Source of the DNA: an uncultured Eubacteriales bacterium
Lineage (GTDB): Bacteria > Bacillota > Clostridia > Oscillospirales > Acutalibacteraceae
Length of the DNA stretch: 64,000 bases
Assembly: GCA_934552855.1 (NCBI GenBank)
Contig: CAKTEU010000001.1
Span: 69,820 to 133,819, forward strand
Reading direction: 5' to 3'
The translations under genes and the position numbers were made by a program. Positions 34,989 through 42,563 of the stretch are shown here, one piece after another. The first letter of the stretch is position 1, and each line of letters opens with the position of its first letter. The notes beneath the pieces are model-generated. The model was given only the letters and a program-made list of their open reading frames with translations, was not told where the DNA came from and did no database searches.

Positions 34989-36524
34989 ATGTTTTCAAAA
35001 GTGAACAGTGCCGGGTTATTCGGGCTTAAGACCTATTCGGTCGGCGTTGAAGCGTCAATCGAAAGTCTCGGTCTGCCGAAGTTTGAAATTGTCGGCCTTC
35101 CGGATGCCGCTGTTTCCGAATCGAGGGACAGAGTGCGTGCAGCAATGAAAAACAGCCGTTTTGATTTTCCCGTCGGAAGAATCACCGTCAACCTCTCCCC
35201 CGCCGACAAGAAAAAGGAAGGTCCGATGTATGACGTTCCGATTCTTATTGCGCTTCTCATCGCTTCGGGTCAGCTTTCGGCAGACGTTTCAAAATGCTGT
35301 TTTTTCGGCGAGCTTTCACTTTCCGGCCGAGTCAACAAGGTCACCGGTGCGCTTCCGCTTGCCATTCACGCAAGAGACAGCGGTTTCACAGAGCTTTTTG
35401 TTCCGCTTGAAAACGCAAGCGAATGCTTTGTTGTTGACAAGGTGAACATCTATCCCGTCAAAGACGTAAAATCACTCGTTGCCCACCTCAAGGGCACACA
35501 AAAAATCAAAAAAATCGACAAGAATTTTTACGGCGAATACGAATACCCGAAAGAATATATGTTTGATTTTGCAGACGTTAAAGGTCAATACCAAGTCAAG
35601 CGTGCGCTTGAAATTGCGGCTGCCGGCGGACACAACACACTAATGATCGGCCCTCCGGGTTCGGGAAAAAGTATGCTTGCAAAACGTATTCCGTCGATTC
35701 TTCCGGACATGACATTTGAAGAAAGCCTTGAAACCACAAAAATTTACTCAATAGCCGGTGCGCTTGCCGACAACATTTCGCTGATAAAGTCCCGTCCGTT
35801 CAGGTCTCCGCACCACACGATTTCGGCCGCAGGGCTTTCCGGCGGAGGAAGAGTTCCGAGACCGGGCGAACTTAGTCTTGCCCACCACGGCGTTCTTTTT
35901 CTTGACGAACTTCCGGAATTTCCCCGTGTTTCGATGGAGGTACTTCGTCAGCCAATGGAGGATGGCCAAATCACAATTTCACGTGTTTCCGGAACGCTTA
36001 CATATCCGTGCGAGGTCATGCTCGTTTGTGCGATGAACCCGTGTCCCTGCGGCTTTTACGGCCACCCGACAAAAAAATGCACCTGTCCTAAAGGCGCACC
36101 GGCGAAGTACCTTGCAAAGGTGAGCGGACCGCTGCTTGACAGGCTCGACATTCACATTGAAGTTCCGCAGGTGGACTTCAAAAAGCTCTCGGACGACACG
36201 CTCGCCGAAAGTTCTGCGGAAATCAAAAAGCGTGTCAACGCCGCAAGAAAAATTCAGCAGCAGCGGCTTCAAGGCACGGGCGTTTCCTGCAACGGAAAAA
36301 TGACGCCTGCACTGACAAGAAAGTTTTGCGTTATTGACGATAAAACAAAAAATATGCTTGAAAAAAGCTTTGAAGCACTTGGCCTTTCCGCAAGAGCGTA
36401 CGACAAAATTCTTCGTGTTGCAAGAACGATTGCCGACCTTGACGGCAGTGCAAACATCACGCTTGACCATGTTACCGAAGCGGTTCAATACAGAAGCCTT
36501 GACAGGAAGTTCTGGAGGGAATGA
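34989..36524 (+). CDS. comM: YifB/ComM-type Mg-chelatase-like AAA+ ATPase
   Basis: Protein of 511 residues: an N-terminal Lon-protease-like fold (MFSKVNSAGLFGLKTYSVGVE), then an AAA+ domain with Walker A GPPGSGKSM, the insert RPFRSPHHTISAAGLSGGG, Walker B GVLFLDELPEF and a zinc-like CNPCPCG..C.C cluster in MNPCPCGFYGHPTKKCTC. ComM is a branch-migration helicase that helps integrate DNA in transformation. The ATG at 34989 has AAGGGTG upstream and is preferred over one 12 codons earlier. Followed by a clear terminator. Confidence 0.94.
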   Translation: MFSKVNSAGLFGLKTYSVGVEASIESLGLPKFEIVGLPDAAVSESRDRVRAAMKNSRFDFPVGRITVNLSPADKKKEGPMYDVPILIALLIASGQLSADVSKCCFFGELSLSGRVNKVTGALPLAIHARDSGFTELFVPLENASECFVVDKVNIYPVKDVKSLVAHLKGTQKIKKIDKNFYGEYEYPKEYMFDFADVKGQYQVKRALEIAAAGGHNTLMIGPPGSGKSMLAKRIPSILPDMTFEESLETTKIYSIAGALADNISLIKSRPFRSPHHTISAAGLSGGGRVPRPGELSLAHHGVLFLDELPEFPRVSMEVLRQPMEDGQITISRVSGTLTYPCEVMLVCAMNPCPCGFYGHPTKKCTCPKGAPAKYLAKVSGPLLDRLDIHIEVPQVDFKKLSDDTLAESSAEIKKRVNAARKIQQQRLQGTGVSCNGKMTPALTRKFCVIDDKTKNMLEKSFEALGLSARAYDKILRVARTIADLDGSANITLDHVTEAVQYRSLDRKFWRE

Positions 36525-36551
36525 AGCGATTTCGGCATTGACTTTACTTAT

Positions 36552-36587
36552 AAAAACCGGGAGCGAGCAATCGTTCCCGGTTTTTTT
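36552..36587 (+). terminator. Terminator after yifB
   Basis: AAAAACCGGGA..TCCCGGTTTTTTT hairpin with a T tract, 28 bases past the stop. Confidence 0.88.
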
Positions 36588-36674
36588 GCGATTAGGCTTT
36601 ACTTTTTCTGCGTTTTTGTATATAATATAATTAAAGAATTCTTGAAATCTCAAGAAAAGAAAGGATGCTTTATT

Positions 36675-36929
36675 ATGAATCTTGCAAGAGTTTCCTCAAA
36701 CGGTCAGGTAACCGTACCGATTGAAATTCGCCGTTCGCTCGGTCTTAAAGCCGGAGATAAAATTTTGTTTTATCAAAAGCCAAACGGAGAAATCGTTATG
36801 ACAAACGCTTCTGCAAATGCTGTTTTGAAAGCGCAGGAGGCTTTTGCCGGTGTAGCCGATGAACTGGGCATCAAAAACGATGAAGATGTTCAAGCTCTTG
36901 TTGACGAATTGAGACACAAGGGAGAGTAA
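36675..36929 (+). CDS. AbrB/MazE-type antitoxin
   Basis: Protein of 84 residues with an N-terminal swapped-hairpin AbrB domain (ARVSSNGQVTVPIEIRRSLG, then KAGDKILFYQKPNGEIVM) and an acidic C-terminal tail (DELGIKNDEDVQALVDEL) suited to wrap the toxin. AAAGGA precedes the ATG at 36675. It is followed one base after its stop by the PIN toxin gene; as in most such pairs, the antitoxin probably represses the operon. Confidence 0.9.
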   Translation: MNLARVSSNGQVTVPIEIRRSLGLKAGDKILFYQKPNGEIVMTNASANAVLKAQEAFAGVADELGIKNDEDVQALVDELRHKGE

Positions 36930-36930
36930 A

Positions 36931-37329
36931 ATGCGAATTCTGATTGATACGAATATTCTTTTTTCGACTCTCCTTTTTCCGAAGTCAAAACCGGCATACG
37001 CACTTTTATACGCCGCAAACAATCATCAAATCGTTCTGACCGACAGAAACATTTTTGAACTTCGTGAAATTATAAAAAGAAAAAAACCGAATCTTCTTCC
37101 GGCCGCAGAAACTTTTCTTGCTCAGCTTTCTTTTGAATTGATTCCGGCTGTTGAAGATACGACAAAAACAATTCGTGACGTTAAAGACCAACCTATATTG
37201 AACGGCGCAATCATTGCGGACGTAGATATCATTCTTACCGGTGACAAGGACTTTTTGAGCCTTGATTCAGACCGTCCAAAATGCATGACTGCGGCAGAAT
37301 TTTTAGAAAATGAGGGAGCAACCGCCTAA
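36931..37329 (+). CDS. PIN-domain toxin (TIGR00305-like)
   Basis: Putative Mg-dependent endoribonuclease of 132 residues. PIN acidic residues are seen in MRILIDTNILFS (D6), the central FELREIIKRKKP (E) and DVDIILTGDKDFLSL (two or three Asp). AAGGGAG in the end of the antitoxin gene serves as binding site. The pair forms a type II toxin–antitoxin module; the RNA target is unknown. Confidence 0.9.
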   Translation: MRILIDTNILFSTLLFPKSKPAYALLYAANNHQIVLTDRNIFELREIIKRKKPNLLPAAETFLAQLSFELIPAVEDTTKTIRDVKDQPILNGAIIADVDIILTGDKDFLSLDSDRPKCMTAAEFLENEGATA

Positions 37330-37400
37330 CGGTGTGTCCAGTTATTGTGATAAGTTATTGTGATAATATATATATATATATATGCGAGGAGGACGAAATA

Positions 37401-38126
37401 ATGAATTGTATTGAGACAATAAAAGGCCTTATATCTGATGGTGAAATAAAAGAAGCATCAACAAATATGCTTGAGGATGCAATTAACGCAGTTTTGGGTG
37501 ATCCTGTTTCTATTGGGAAAATTATCATTGCACTTGCAAAGTCTCCTTTTTTTGTTCGGGAGCAACTATTCTGGGTCAAAATGGAGGCATTTCTAAATGG
37601 CGTCTACCTAAGTGAAGATGATTGTGCCAAATTGCGTGCCAAACTTACTAAAGATGGCGAAAAGGAAGATAATGCATTTCGCTTGGTAGAAAGTATTGAT
37701 AGAGCGGAAACCCAGCAAAAAATACAATACCTAATCAATGCAACGCGATGTTTACTTGCAGAATTCATTGATAGACCAACATATTTTCGAATTTGCCATG
37801 CAATTACACATACTTTAGAAGAAGATTTGGACTTTTTAGGCGAACATATTTATGAGGCAGATATTCCATATAATAATTCTGTTCAGGGTCTTTTAACAGC
37901 CGGTTTGATGTATCAAAGTGTTATTGATGCTAATGGTGACCAGAAGTACTCATTTACTCCGATTGCAAGAATTGTAGATAAATATGCGGTAAACTATGAT
38001 AATGTAGACCGATATTCTAATCCAATGCAACTTACTCCTGATTTATCGACACCACAAGCCAAATTGCTGGGCATACCTGAAGTAAACGCAATTTCAAAAG
38101 AAGAAATTGACGATATCTGCAAATAA
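37401..38126 (+). CDS. Unknown protein in AT-rich accessory patch
   Basis: Protein of 241 residues I do not recognise. It is soluble, mostly helical by appearance, with a conserved-looking central stretch (CRICHAITHTLEEDL-like RICHAITHTLEEDLDFL) and a C-terminal YSFTPIARIVDKYAV. The ATG at 37401 has a strong GAGGAGG eight bases upstream, next to a run of TA repeats. Codon use is clearly richer in A/T than that of the flanking genes, which suggests transfer. It sits directly after the toxin–antitoxin pair and has its own terminator, so it may be cargo of the same accessory insertion. A defence role is possible but unsupported. Confidence 0.65.
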   Translation: MNCIETIKGLISDGEIKEASTNMLEDAINAVLGDPVSIGKIIIALAKSPFFVREQLFWVKMEAFLNGVYLSEDDCAKLRAKLTKDGEKEDNAFRLVESIDRAETQQKIQYLINATRCLLAEFIDRPTYFRICHAITHTLEEDLDFLGEHIYEADIPYNNSVQGLLTAGLMYQSVIDANGDQKYSFTPIARIVDKYAVNYDNVDRYSNPMQLTPDLSTPQAKLLGIPEVNAISKEEIDDICK

Positions 38127-38131
38127 CACCA

Positions 38132-38182
38132 AACGGGAGCACAGCTAATCGGACGAACCGAAAAGCTGTACTCCCGTTTTGC
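38132..38182 (+). terminator. Terminator after the unknown accessory gene
   Basis: AAACGGGAG.ACAGCT pairs with AGCTGT.CTCCCGTTT (one mismatch) and is followed by T residues, starting six bases past the stop. Confidence 0.75.
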
Positions 38183-38544
38183 GTGACAGAAAGTGTTTGA
38201 AATCAAGCCTTTTTCTTCATGTGCCAGCAAGCAGACCGACACATGAGAAATCATAAAGGCTCCTTTTGAAAATGCGGATATATGAAATCATACTGCGACT
38301 TTCCTACTTTTATTCACACATTTTTTTAAGTCATATTTGATACTATCCAAAATCAATTCACGATAATATTCTTTGATTCTTATCCGATCCGTTCCCATCC
38401 TTGCCATTGTGGTGAAGCTGTATTTGATTAGATAGAATTTGATTGCTTCGACTTCGCACCGTGTTTGCACCATGAAAGACATTGATTTTACTGACTTCTA
38501 CAACGTTTTCTTATCTGATGTTACCATAACGCTGCTCCCATTTT
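38183..38544. other. Stretch without a secure gene, possibly degraded coding sequence
   Basis: AT-rich like the accessory gene before it. The minus strand holds a 64-codon frame at 38288-38482 (contains MARMGTDRIRIKEYYREL) and a second open piece near 38254, neither with a good ribosome binding site. They could be pieces of one decayed gene or chance. No promoter, terminator or repeat is evident. Confidence 0.3.
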
Positions 38545-38997
38545 TTACTGTTCCACATCTTTATACATCTGCAAATACTCAAGGTTTTTGAACCCCTCAC
38601 GCTCATAAAGTCCCCTTGCACGGTTGTTTTCCGGCTCGGTTTCAAGGCGGTATCTTGCGGCCGGAACATTCTCATAAAGGTATTTGAAAAAGAACGTTCC
38701 GATTCCGTGACCCTGAAAAGCGTTTCTGACATAAAGCTCTTCAACCCAAACGAGCATTCCCCCGACTTCGTGCGAAAACATTTTATCGAGGAGCGCATAG
38801 CCGGCAATCTCGCCTTTTTCCGTTTCAAAAACGTAACACTCAAGATAAACGTCCGAACGCATCAGCTCGTCAAAGGTTTTGAAATGAAACTCGTCGTCGA
38901 TACTTTCCAAAACGGCGTCGCTTTCATAAAATTCACGGCTCATTTTGATGAACTCATCTTTATCGGACGAGAGTATTTTTCTGATTGAGTAATTCAT
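38545..38997 (-). CDS. GNAT family N-acetyltransferase
   Basis: Protein of 150 residues with the acetyl-CoA binding pattern VEELYVRNAFQGHGIGTFFFKYL (Q/RxxGxG/A) and the preceding beta strand GEIAGYALL. The C-terminal RGLYEREGFKNLEYLQMYKDV is the usual GNAT finish. AAGGA lies ten bases before the ATG at 38995-38997; a frame extending to 39090 is not favoured. Substrate unknown. Confidence 0.88.
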   Translation of the reverse strand: MNYSIRKILSSDKDEFIKMSREFYESDAVLESIDDEFHFKTFDELMRSDVYLECYVFETEKGEIAGYALLDKMFSHEVGGMLVWVEELYVRNAFQGHGIGTFFFKYLYENVPAARYRLETEPENNRARGLYEREGFKNLEYLQMYKDVEQ

Positions 38998-39180
38998 TCT
39001 TTCTTTTTCCTTTCGTGTCATTGTTTCTCTTCGCTTCATATTATAGCATACGGAAAAATTTTCGTCAACCGAGGCGCTGTTTTGCTTCAAGCTTTTTTAT
39101 GCATTTTAACCGTTTAAAGCGTTCATAGATGAGTTCATTTTTGTAAGCTTTGATAAAACAAAAAAATTTTCAAAAAATGC

Positions 39181-39209
39181 TTGACAAATAAAATCAAAAG
39201 TGGTTTAAT
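39181..39209 (+). promoter_or_regulatory. Sigma-A promoter of the Trp T-box transcript
   Basis: TTGACA (39181-39186), 17-base spacer, TTTAAT (39204-39209), with the T-box leader beginning a few bases on. Confidence 0.78.
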
Positions 39210-39221
39210 CATAACAACAAA

Positions 39222-39528
39222 TGAATAAGAAATTCATCAAACCGATGAGAAAGAGTGAGTAGGTTTTGTCTCCTTTTCTTTCAGAGAGCTGTTGACGGTG
39301 GAAATACGGCAGAAAATACAAAGCTGAATGGACTTTCGAGGGCGAGCGGAAACGGAAATTTTTTTCCCGAGTATGTGAGACGGAGCAAGGCTCTTCGTGA
39401 AAAAAGGCCGGCATATGATTGTATGCGTTAAGCGGACGCAAATGCGTTAAGCCGGGTGGCACCGCAGGATTTTAGTTTATTTATCCTGTCCCAGCAAGAA
39501 ATTGCAGGGACGGGATTTTTTATTTTTT
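39222..39528 (+). ncRNA. T-box riboswitch, tryptophan-specific, ahead of trpXYZ
   Basis: The leader has the T-box sequence GGGTGGCACCGCAGG (39454-39468), an AG-bulge-like AGAGAGCTGTTGACGGTGG region near 39283 and a specifier loop GAA-TGG-AC with the tryptophan codon TGG at 39329-39331. A terminator stem, ATCCTGTCCC (39483-39492) pairing with GGGACGGGAT (39507-39516), ends in a T run. Uncharged tRNA-Trp would stabilise the antiterminator and switch on the transporter downstream. Confidence 0.93.
39483..39524 (+). terminator. Terminator hairpin of the Trp T-box
   Basis: Ten-base-pair stem followed by TTTTTTATTTTTTT. Its 5' arm also contains the bases that would pair with the T-box in the antiterminator form. 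Confidence 0.88.
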
Positions 39529-39566
39529 TCAAAACCGATACATCAAAAATATAAGGAGTGACGGAT

Positions 39567-39674
39567 ATGAAAACCAAACGATGGCGATGGCGAAACGAAC
39601 TTCATCTTTCGCAAAACCCAAACATATCAAAAACTTATTATAACGCTTTAATAAAGAAAGGAATTTTACCATGA
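39567..39674 (+). CDS. Short Trp-codon leader ORF, coupled to trpX
   Basis: A 35-codon frame beginning MKTKRWRWRNELHL with AAGGAG eight bases upstream of its ATG. Two of its first eight codons are TGG. It starts after the T-box terminator and its TGA overlaps the ATG of the substrate-binding protein gene (ATGA), so translation of the two is linked. A six-base stem TTATTA/TAATAA lies just before the trpX binding site. The likely role is sensing of Trp-tRNA supply by ribosome slowing at the RWRW codons, as in trp leader peptides; this is an inference. It is too short to be judged by coding statistics. Confidence 0.65.
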   Translation: MKTKRWRWRNELHLSQNPNISKTYYNALIKKGILP

Positions 39675-40750
39675 AAAAGATAATTGCTCTTGTTCTTGCT
39701 CTTACACTTGTTTTTGCATTCGCAGCCTGCTCCGGAAAGGAAAGCGACACCACAACCGCTTCCGGCGATTCTTCGTCCGCACCGAACAGCGAAGCCGTAA
39801 CCTATAAAATCGGCATTTGCAACTATGTTGACGACGCTTCACTCAACCAGATTTATGAAAACATCGAATCAAAGCTTGCTTCAATAGGCAGCGAAAAGAA
39901 CGTTAAGTTCGATATCGCCTATGACAACTGCAACGCCGACCCGAACGTTCTCAATCAGATCATCGCAAACTTTGTTGCAGACAAGGTTGACCTCATGGTC
40001 GGAATCGCAACTCCGGTCGCAATGGCAATGCAGAGCGCAACAAAGGACAACAAAATTCCCGTAATCTTCTCCGCAGTTTCCGATCCCGCCGGAGAAAAAA
40101 CAAAGCTTGTCGAATCGCTTGAAAAGCCGGGCAGCAACATCACCGGAACCAGCGACTACCTTGACACCGCTTCGGTCATGAACCTCATCTTTGCCGTTAA
40201 CGCCAACGTAAAAAAGGTCGGCCTTCTTTATGACGTAGGTCAGGATTCGGGAGCCGCGGCAATCGCAAGCGCAAAGAAATTTCTTGAAGAAAAAGGCATT
40301 GAAGTTGTTGAACGCACCGGAACAACCGTTGATGAAGTTGTTCTTGCCGCTCAGGCTCTTGTTTCCGACAAGGTTGACGCAGTATTCACCCCGACCGACA
40401 ACACAATCATGAAAGCAGAGCTTTCAATCTATGAAATTCTTTCAAAGGCAGGTATTCCTCACTACACAGGTGCTGACTCATTCGCACTCAACGGTGCTTT
40501 CCTCGGCTATGGCGTTGACTACGCAAACCTTGGTGAACAGACCGCAGAAATGATTGCAGAAGTTCTTCTTGACAAAAAAGACCCGGCAGAAATGGCAGTT
40601 CGTACCTTCGACAACGGCACCGCAACCGTTAACACCGAAACCTGCGAAGCACTCGGCATGAGCTTTGACGAAGTTTCGGAAAAAATCAAGCCATACTGCA
40701 CCGCAGTAAAGAGCATCAAAACCGCCGAAAGCTTTTCGGACGCTCAGTGA
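39671..40750 (+). CDS. trpX: ABC transporter substrate-binding lipoprotein, probable tryptophan transporter
   Basis: Lipoprotein of 359 residues with signal peptide and lipobox (VFAFAACSGKE), followed by a periplasmic-binding fold of the ABC_sub_bind type (YKIGICNYVDDASLNQIYENIE, then PVIFSAVSDPAGEKT and NITGTSDYLD). These are the TrpX/YtcQ-like proteins of Firmicutes. AAAGGA is eight bases upstream. Tryptophan specificity comes from the Trp T-box and Trp-rich leader ORF in front, not from the protein sequence alone. Confidence 0.88.
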   Translation: MKKIIALVLALTLVFAFAACSGKESDTTTASGDSSSAPNSEAVTYKIGICNYVDDASLNQIYENIESKLASIGSEKNVKFDIAYDNCNADPNVLNQIIANFVADKVDLMVGIATPVAMAMQSATKDNKIPVIFSAVSDPAGEKTKLVESLEKPGSNITGTSDYLDTASVMNLIFAVNANVKKVGLLYDVGQDSGAAAIASAKKFLEEKGIEVVERTGTTVDEVVLAAQALVSDKVDAVFTPTDNTIMKAELSIYEILSKAGIPHYTGADSFALNGAFLGYGVDYANLGEQTAEMIAEVLLDKKDPAEMAVRTFDNGTATVNTETCEALGMSFDEVSEKIKPYCTAVKSIKTAESFSDAQ

Positions 40751-40784
40751 CATTAAACAAACCAATTAACACGGAGTGATAACC

Positions 40785-41720
40785 ATGGACGTTTCATCAG
40801 TGCTCAATCTTTTACAAACCGCAGCAGAGCTTGGACTCATCAGCTCGCTGACCGTGCTCTCGCTTTTCTTGAGCTACTCAATGCTCAACGTCTGTGACCT
40901 TTCAACCGACGGCTGCTTCACCCTTGGGGCAGTCGTCGGTGCTATGGTTGCAGCATCGGGGCACCCTTTCCTTTCAATTCCGGCGGCTATGTGCGCAGGA
41001 ATCCTTTCAGGTTTCATCACGGCTTTTCTTCAAACAAAAATGGGAATTGACAGTCTCCTTGCCGGAATCATAGTCAACACGGGGCTTTATTCAATCAATA
41101 TTGCCGTAATGGGCAACACGTCGCTCGTCAATCTCAACTTCACCGAGACGATTTTTACAAAGGTAAAAGCCGCACTTGAAAGCACGCCGTTTACCGGTCA
41201 GTACAAGCTCATTATTGCCGCAGCCGCAGTTATACTTGTTGTGCTTTTTCTTTCGTTCTTCCTCAAAACGAACCTCGGTCTTGCGCTTCGTGCAACGGGC
41301 AACAATCCGGACATGGTTCGCTCTTCTTCAATCAACACTTCAAAGATCATCATCATCGGTCTTTGCGTTTCAAACGCTTTTACTGCCCTTTCCGGCTGCC
41401 TTCTCGCTCAGTCGCAGGGTTCGGCAAACATCGACATGGGATCGGGCATGGTAACAATCGCACTCGCTTCGCTCCTCATTGGCGGAATCCTTTTCAGCAA
41501 AAGGAAGAGCGTTGCCGTCAGAGCGGTATGCGCTGTTCTCGGTGCGATAATTTTCCGCCTTGTTTATACCGCCGCACTTCGTTTCAATATGCCGGCGTAT
41601 ATGCTTAAGCTTGTCTCTTCGGTAATCGTTATCATTGCGATTTCCGCACCGTACCTTAAAAAGCAGTTCCCGAAAATCAAAAGAAGACTTGAACTCAGAA
41701 GAAAAAAGGAGGCGGCTTAA
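40785..41720 (+). CDS. trpY: ABC transporter permease, probable tryptophan transporter
   Basis: Integral membrane protein of 311 residues with about nine helices, of the branched-chain-like permease family (LSLFLSYSMLNVCDLSTDG, then GIDSLLAGIIVNTGLYSIN and LGLALRATGNNPDMVR, the EAA-like loop). CGGAGTG stands before the ATG at 40785. It follows trpX by 34 bases and precedes the ATPase gene by one base. Confidence 0.9.
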   Translation: MDVSSVLNLLQTAAELGLISSLTVLSLFLSYSMLNVCDLSTDGCFTLGAVVGAMVAASGHPFLSIPAAMCAGILSGFITAFLQTKMGIDSLLAGIIVNTGLYSINIAVMGNTSLVNLNFTETIFTKVKAALESTPFTGQYKLIIAAAAVILVVLFLSFFLKTNLGLALRATGNNPDMVRSSSINTSKIIIIGLCVSNAFTALSGCLLAQSQGSANIDMGSGMVTIALASLLIGGILFSKRKSVAVRAVCAVLGAIIFRLVYTAALRFNMPAYMLKLVSSVIVIIAISAPYLKKQFPKIKRRLELRRKKEAA

Positions 41721-41721
41721 A

Positions 41722-42510
41722 ATGATGCTTTCCGTTTCACATATCACAAAAACCTTTAACCCCGGAACGGTAAACGCAAAGACCGCCCTCAAAGGCCTTT
41801 CGCTTAACGTTGAAAAAGGTGATTTCATCACGGTTATCGGCGCAAACGGCGCAGGAAAGTCAACACTTTTCGGCGCAATTTCCGGAACCTTCCTCACCGA
41901 CAGCGGACGCATTGTTCTTGACGGAACAGACATCACAATGATGGCAGAGCACAAACGTTCAAGAGCAATCGGAAGACTTTTTCAAGACCCGATGCTCGGT
42001 TCCGCTCCGGCAATGAGCATTGAAGAAAATCTTGCCCTCGCCGCCCACAGAGGAAACTGGATAAGTCACACAACAAAAAAGGACAGGGAGGACTTCAAAG
42101 AGCGTCTTTCCCTCCTCGGAATGGGACTTGAGGACAGAATGAAACAGCCCGTCGGTCTGCTTTCCGGCGGACAAAGACAGGCTTTGACGCTCCTTATGGC
42201 AACTATAAATCCGCCGAAGCTTCTGCTGCTTGACGAACACACTGCCGCACTTGACCCCGGCACAGCGGAAAAGGTGCTTGCCCTCACCGAAAAAATCGTC
42301 AGTGAAAACAAGCTCACCTGCATGATGATTACCCATAATATGCAGTCTGCGCTTGACCTTGGCAACCGCACAATCATGATGAACAGCGGAAACATTGTTC
42401 TTGACGTGAGCGGAGAAGAAAGGAAAAACCTCACCGTTGAGGACCTTCTTCAAAAATTCAAAGCAAAAGTCGGCGAAAGCCTCACAACGGACAGAATTTT
42501 GCTTTCGTAA
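41722..42510 (+). CDS. trpZ: ABC transporter ATP-binding protein, probable tryptophan transporter
   Basis: ATPase of 262 residues: Walker A GANGAGKST, Q-loop GRLFQDPMLG, signature LLSGGQRQAL, Walker B LLLLDEHTAALDP and switch His in MITHNMQ. AAGGAGG is upstream of the ATG at 41722. It is the last gene of the T-box-controlled transcript. Confidence 0.93.
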   Translation: MMLSVSHITKTFNPGTVNAKTALKGLSLNVEKGDFITVIGANGAGKSTLFGAISGTFLTDSGRIVLDGTDITMMAEHKRSRAIGRLFQDPMLGSAPAMSIEENLALAAHRGNWISHTTKKDREDFKERLSLLGMGLEDRMKQPVGLLSGGQRQALTLLMATINPPKLLLLDEHTAALDPGTAEKVLALTEKIVSENKLTCMMITHNMQSALDLGNRTIMMNSGNIVLDVSGEERKNLTVEDLLQKFKAKVGESLTTDRILLS

Positions 42511-42524
42511 CAAAACAAATAGTT

Positions 42525-42563
42525 ACAGCCGAAACCGGTTTTGCGGTTTCGGCTGTATTTTTA
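42525..42563. terminator. Bidirectional terminator between trpZ and the M56 gene
   Basis: ACAGCCGAAACCG pairs with CGGTTTCGGCTGT around a six-base loop, with T residues after it on the plus strand and an A-rich flank before it. Confidence 0.88.

Noticed and set aside
35979..36653. 224-codon minus-strand frame over yifB
   Set aside because: Antisense to the AAA+ domain, spans the yifB terminator, and shows no domain or start signal.
38288..38482. 64-codon minus-strand frame as a real gene
   Set aside because: No ribosome binding site, AT-rich surroundings and no family I recognise; treated as possible debris only.
41370..41954. 194-codon minus-strand frame across trpY and trpZ
   Set aside because: Crosses the junction of two clear ABC transporter genes; composition is that of a reverse frame.
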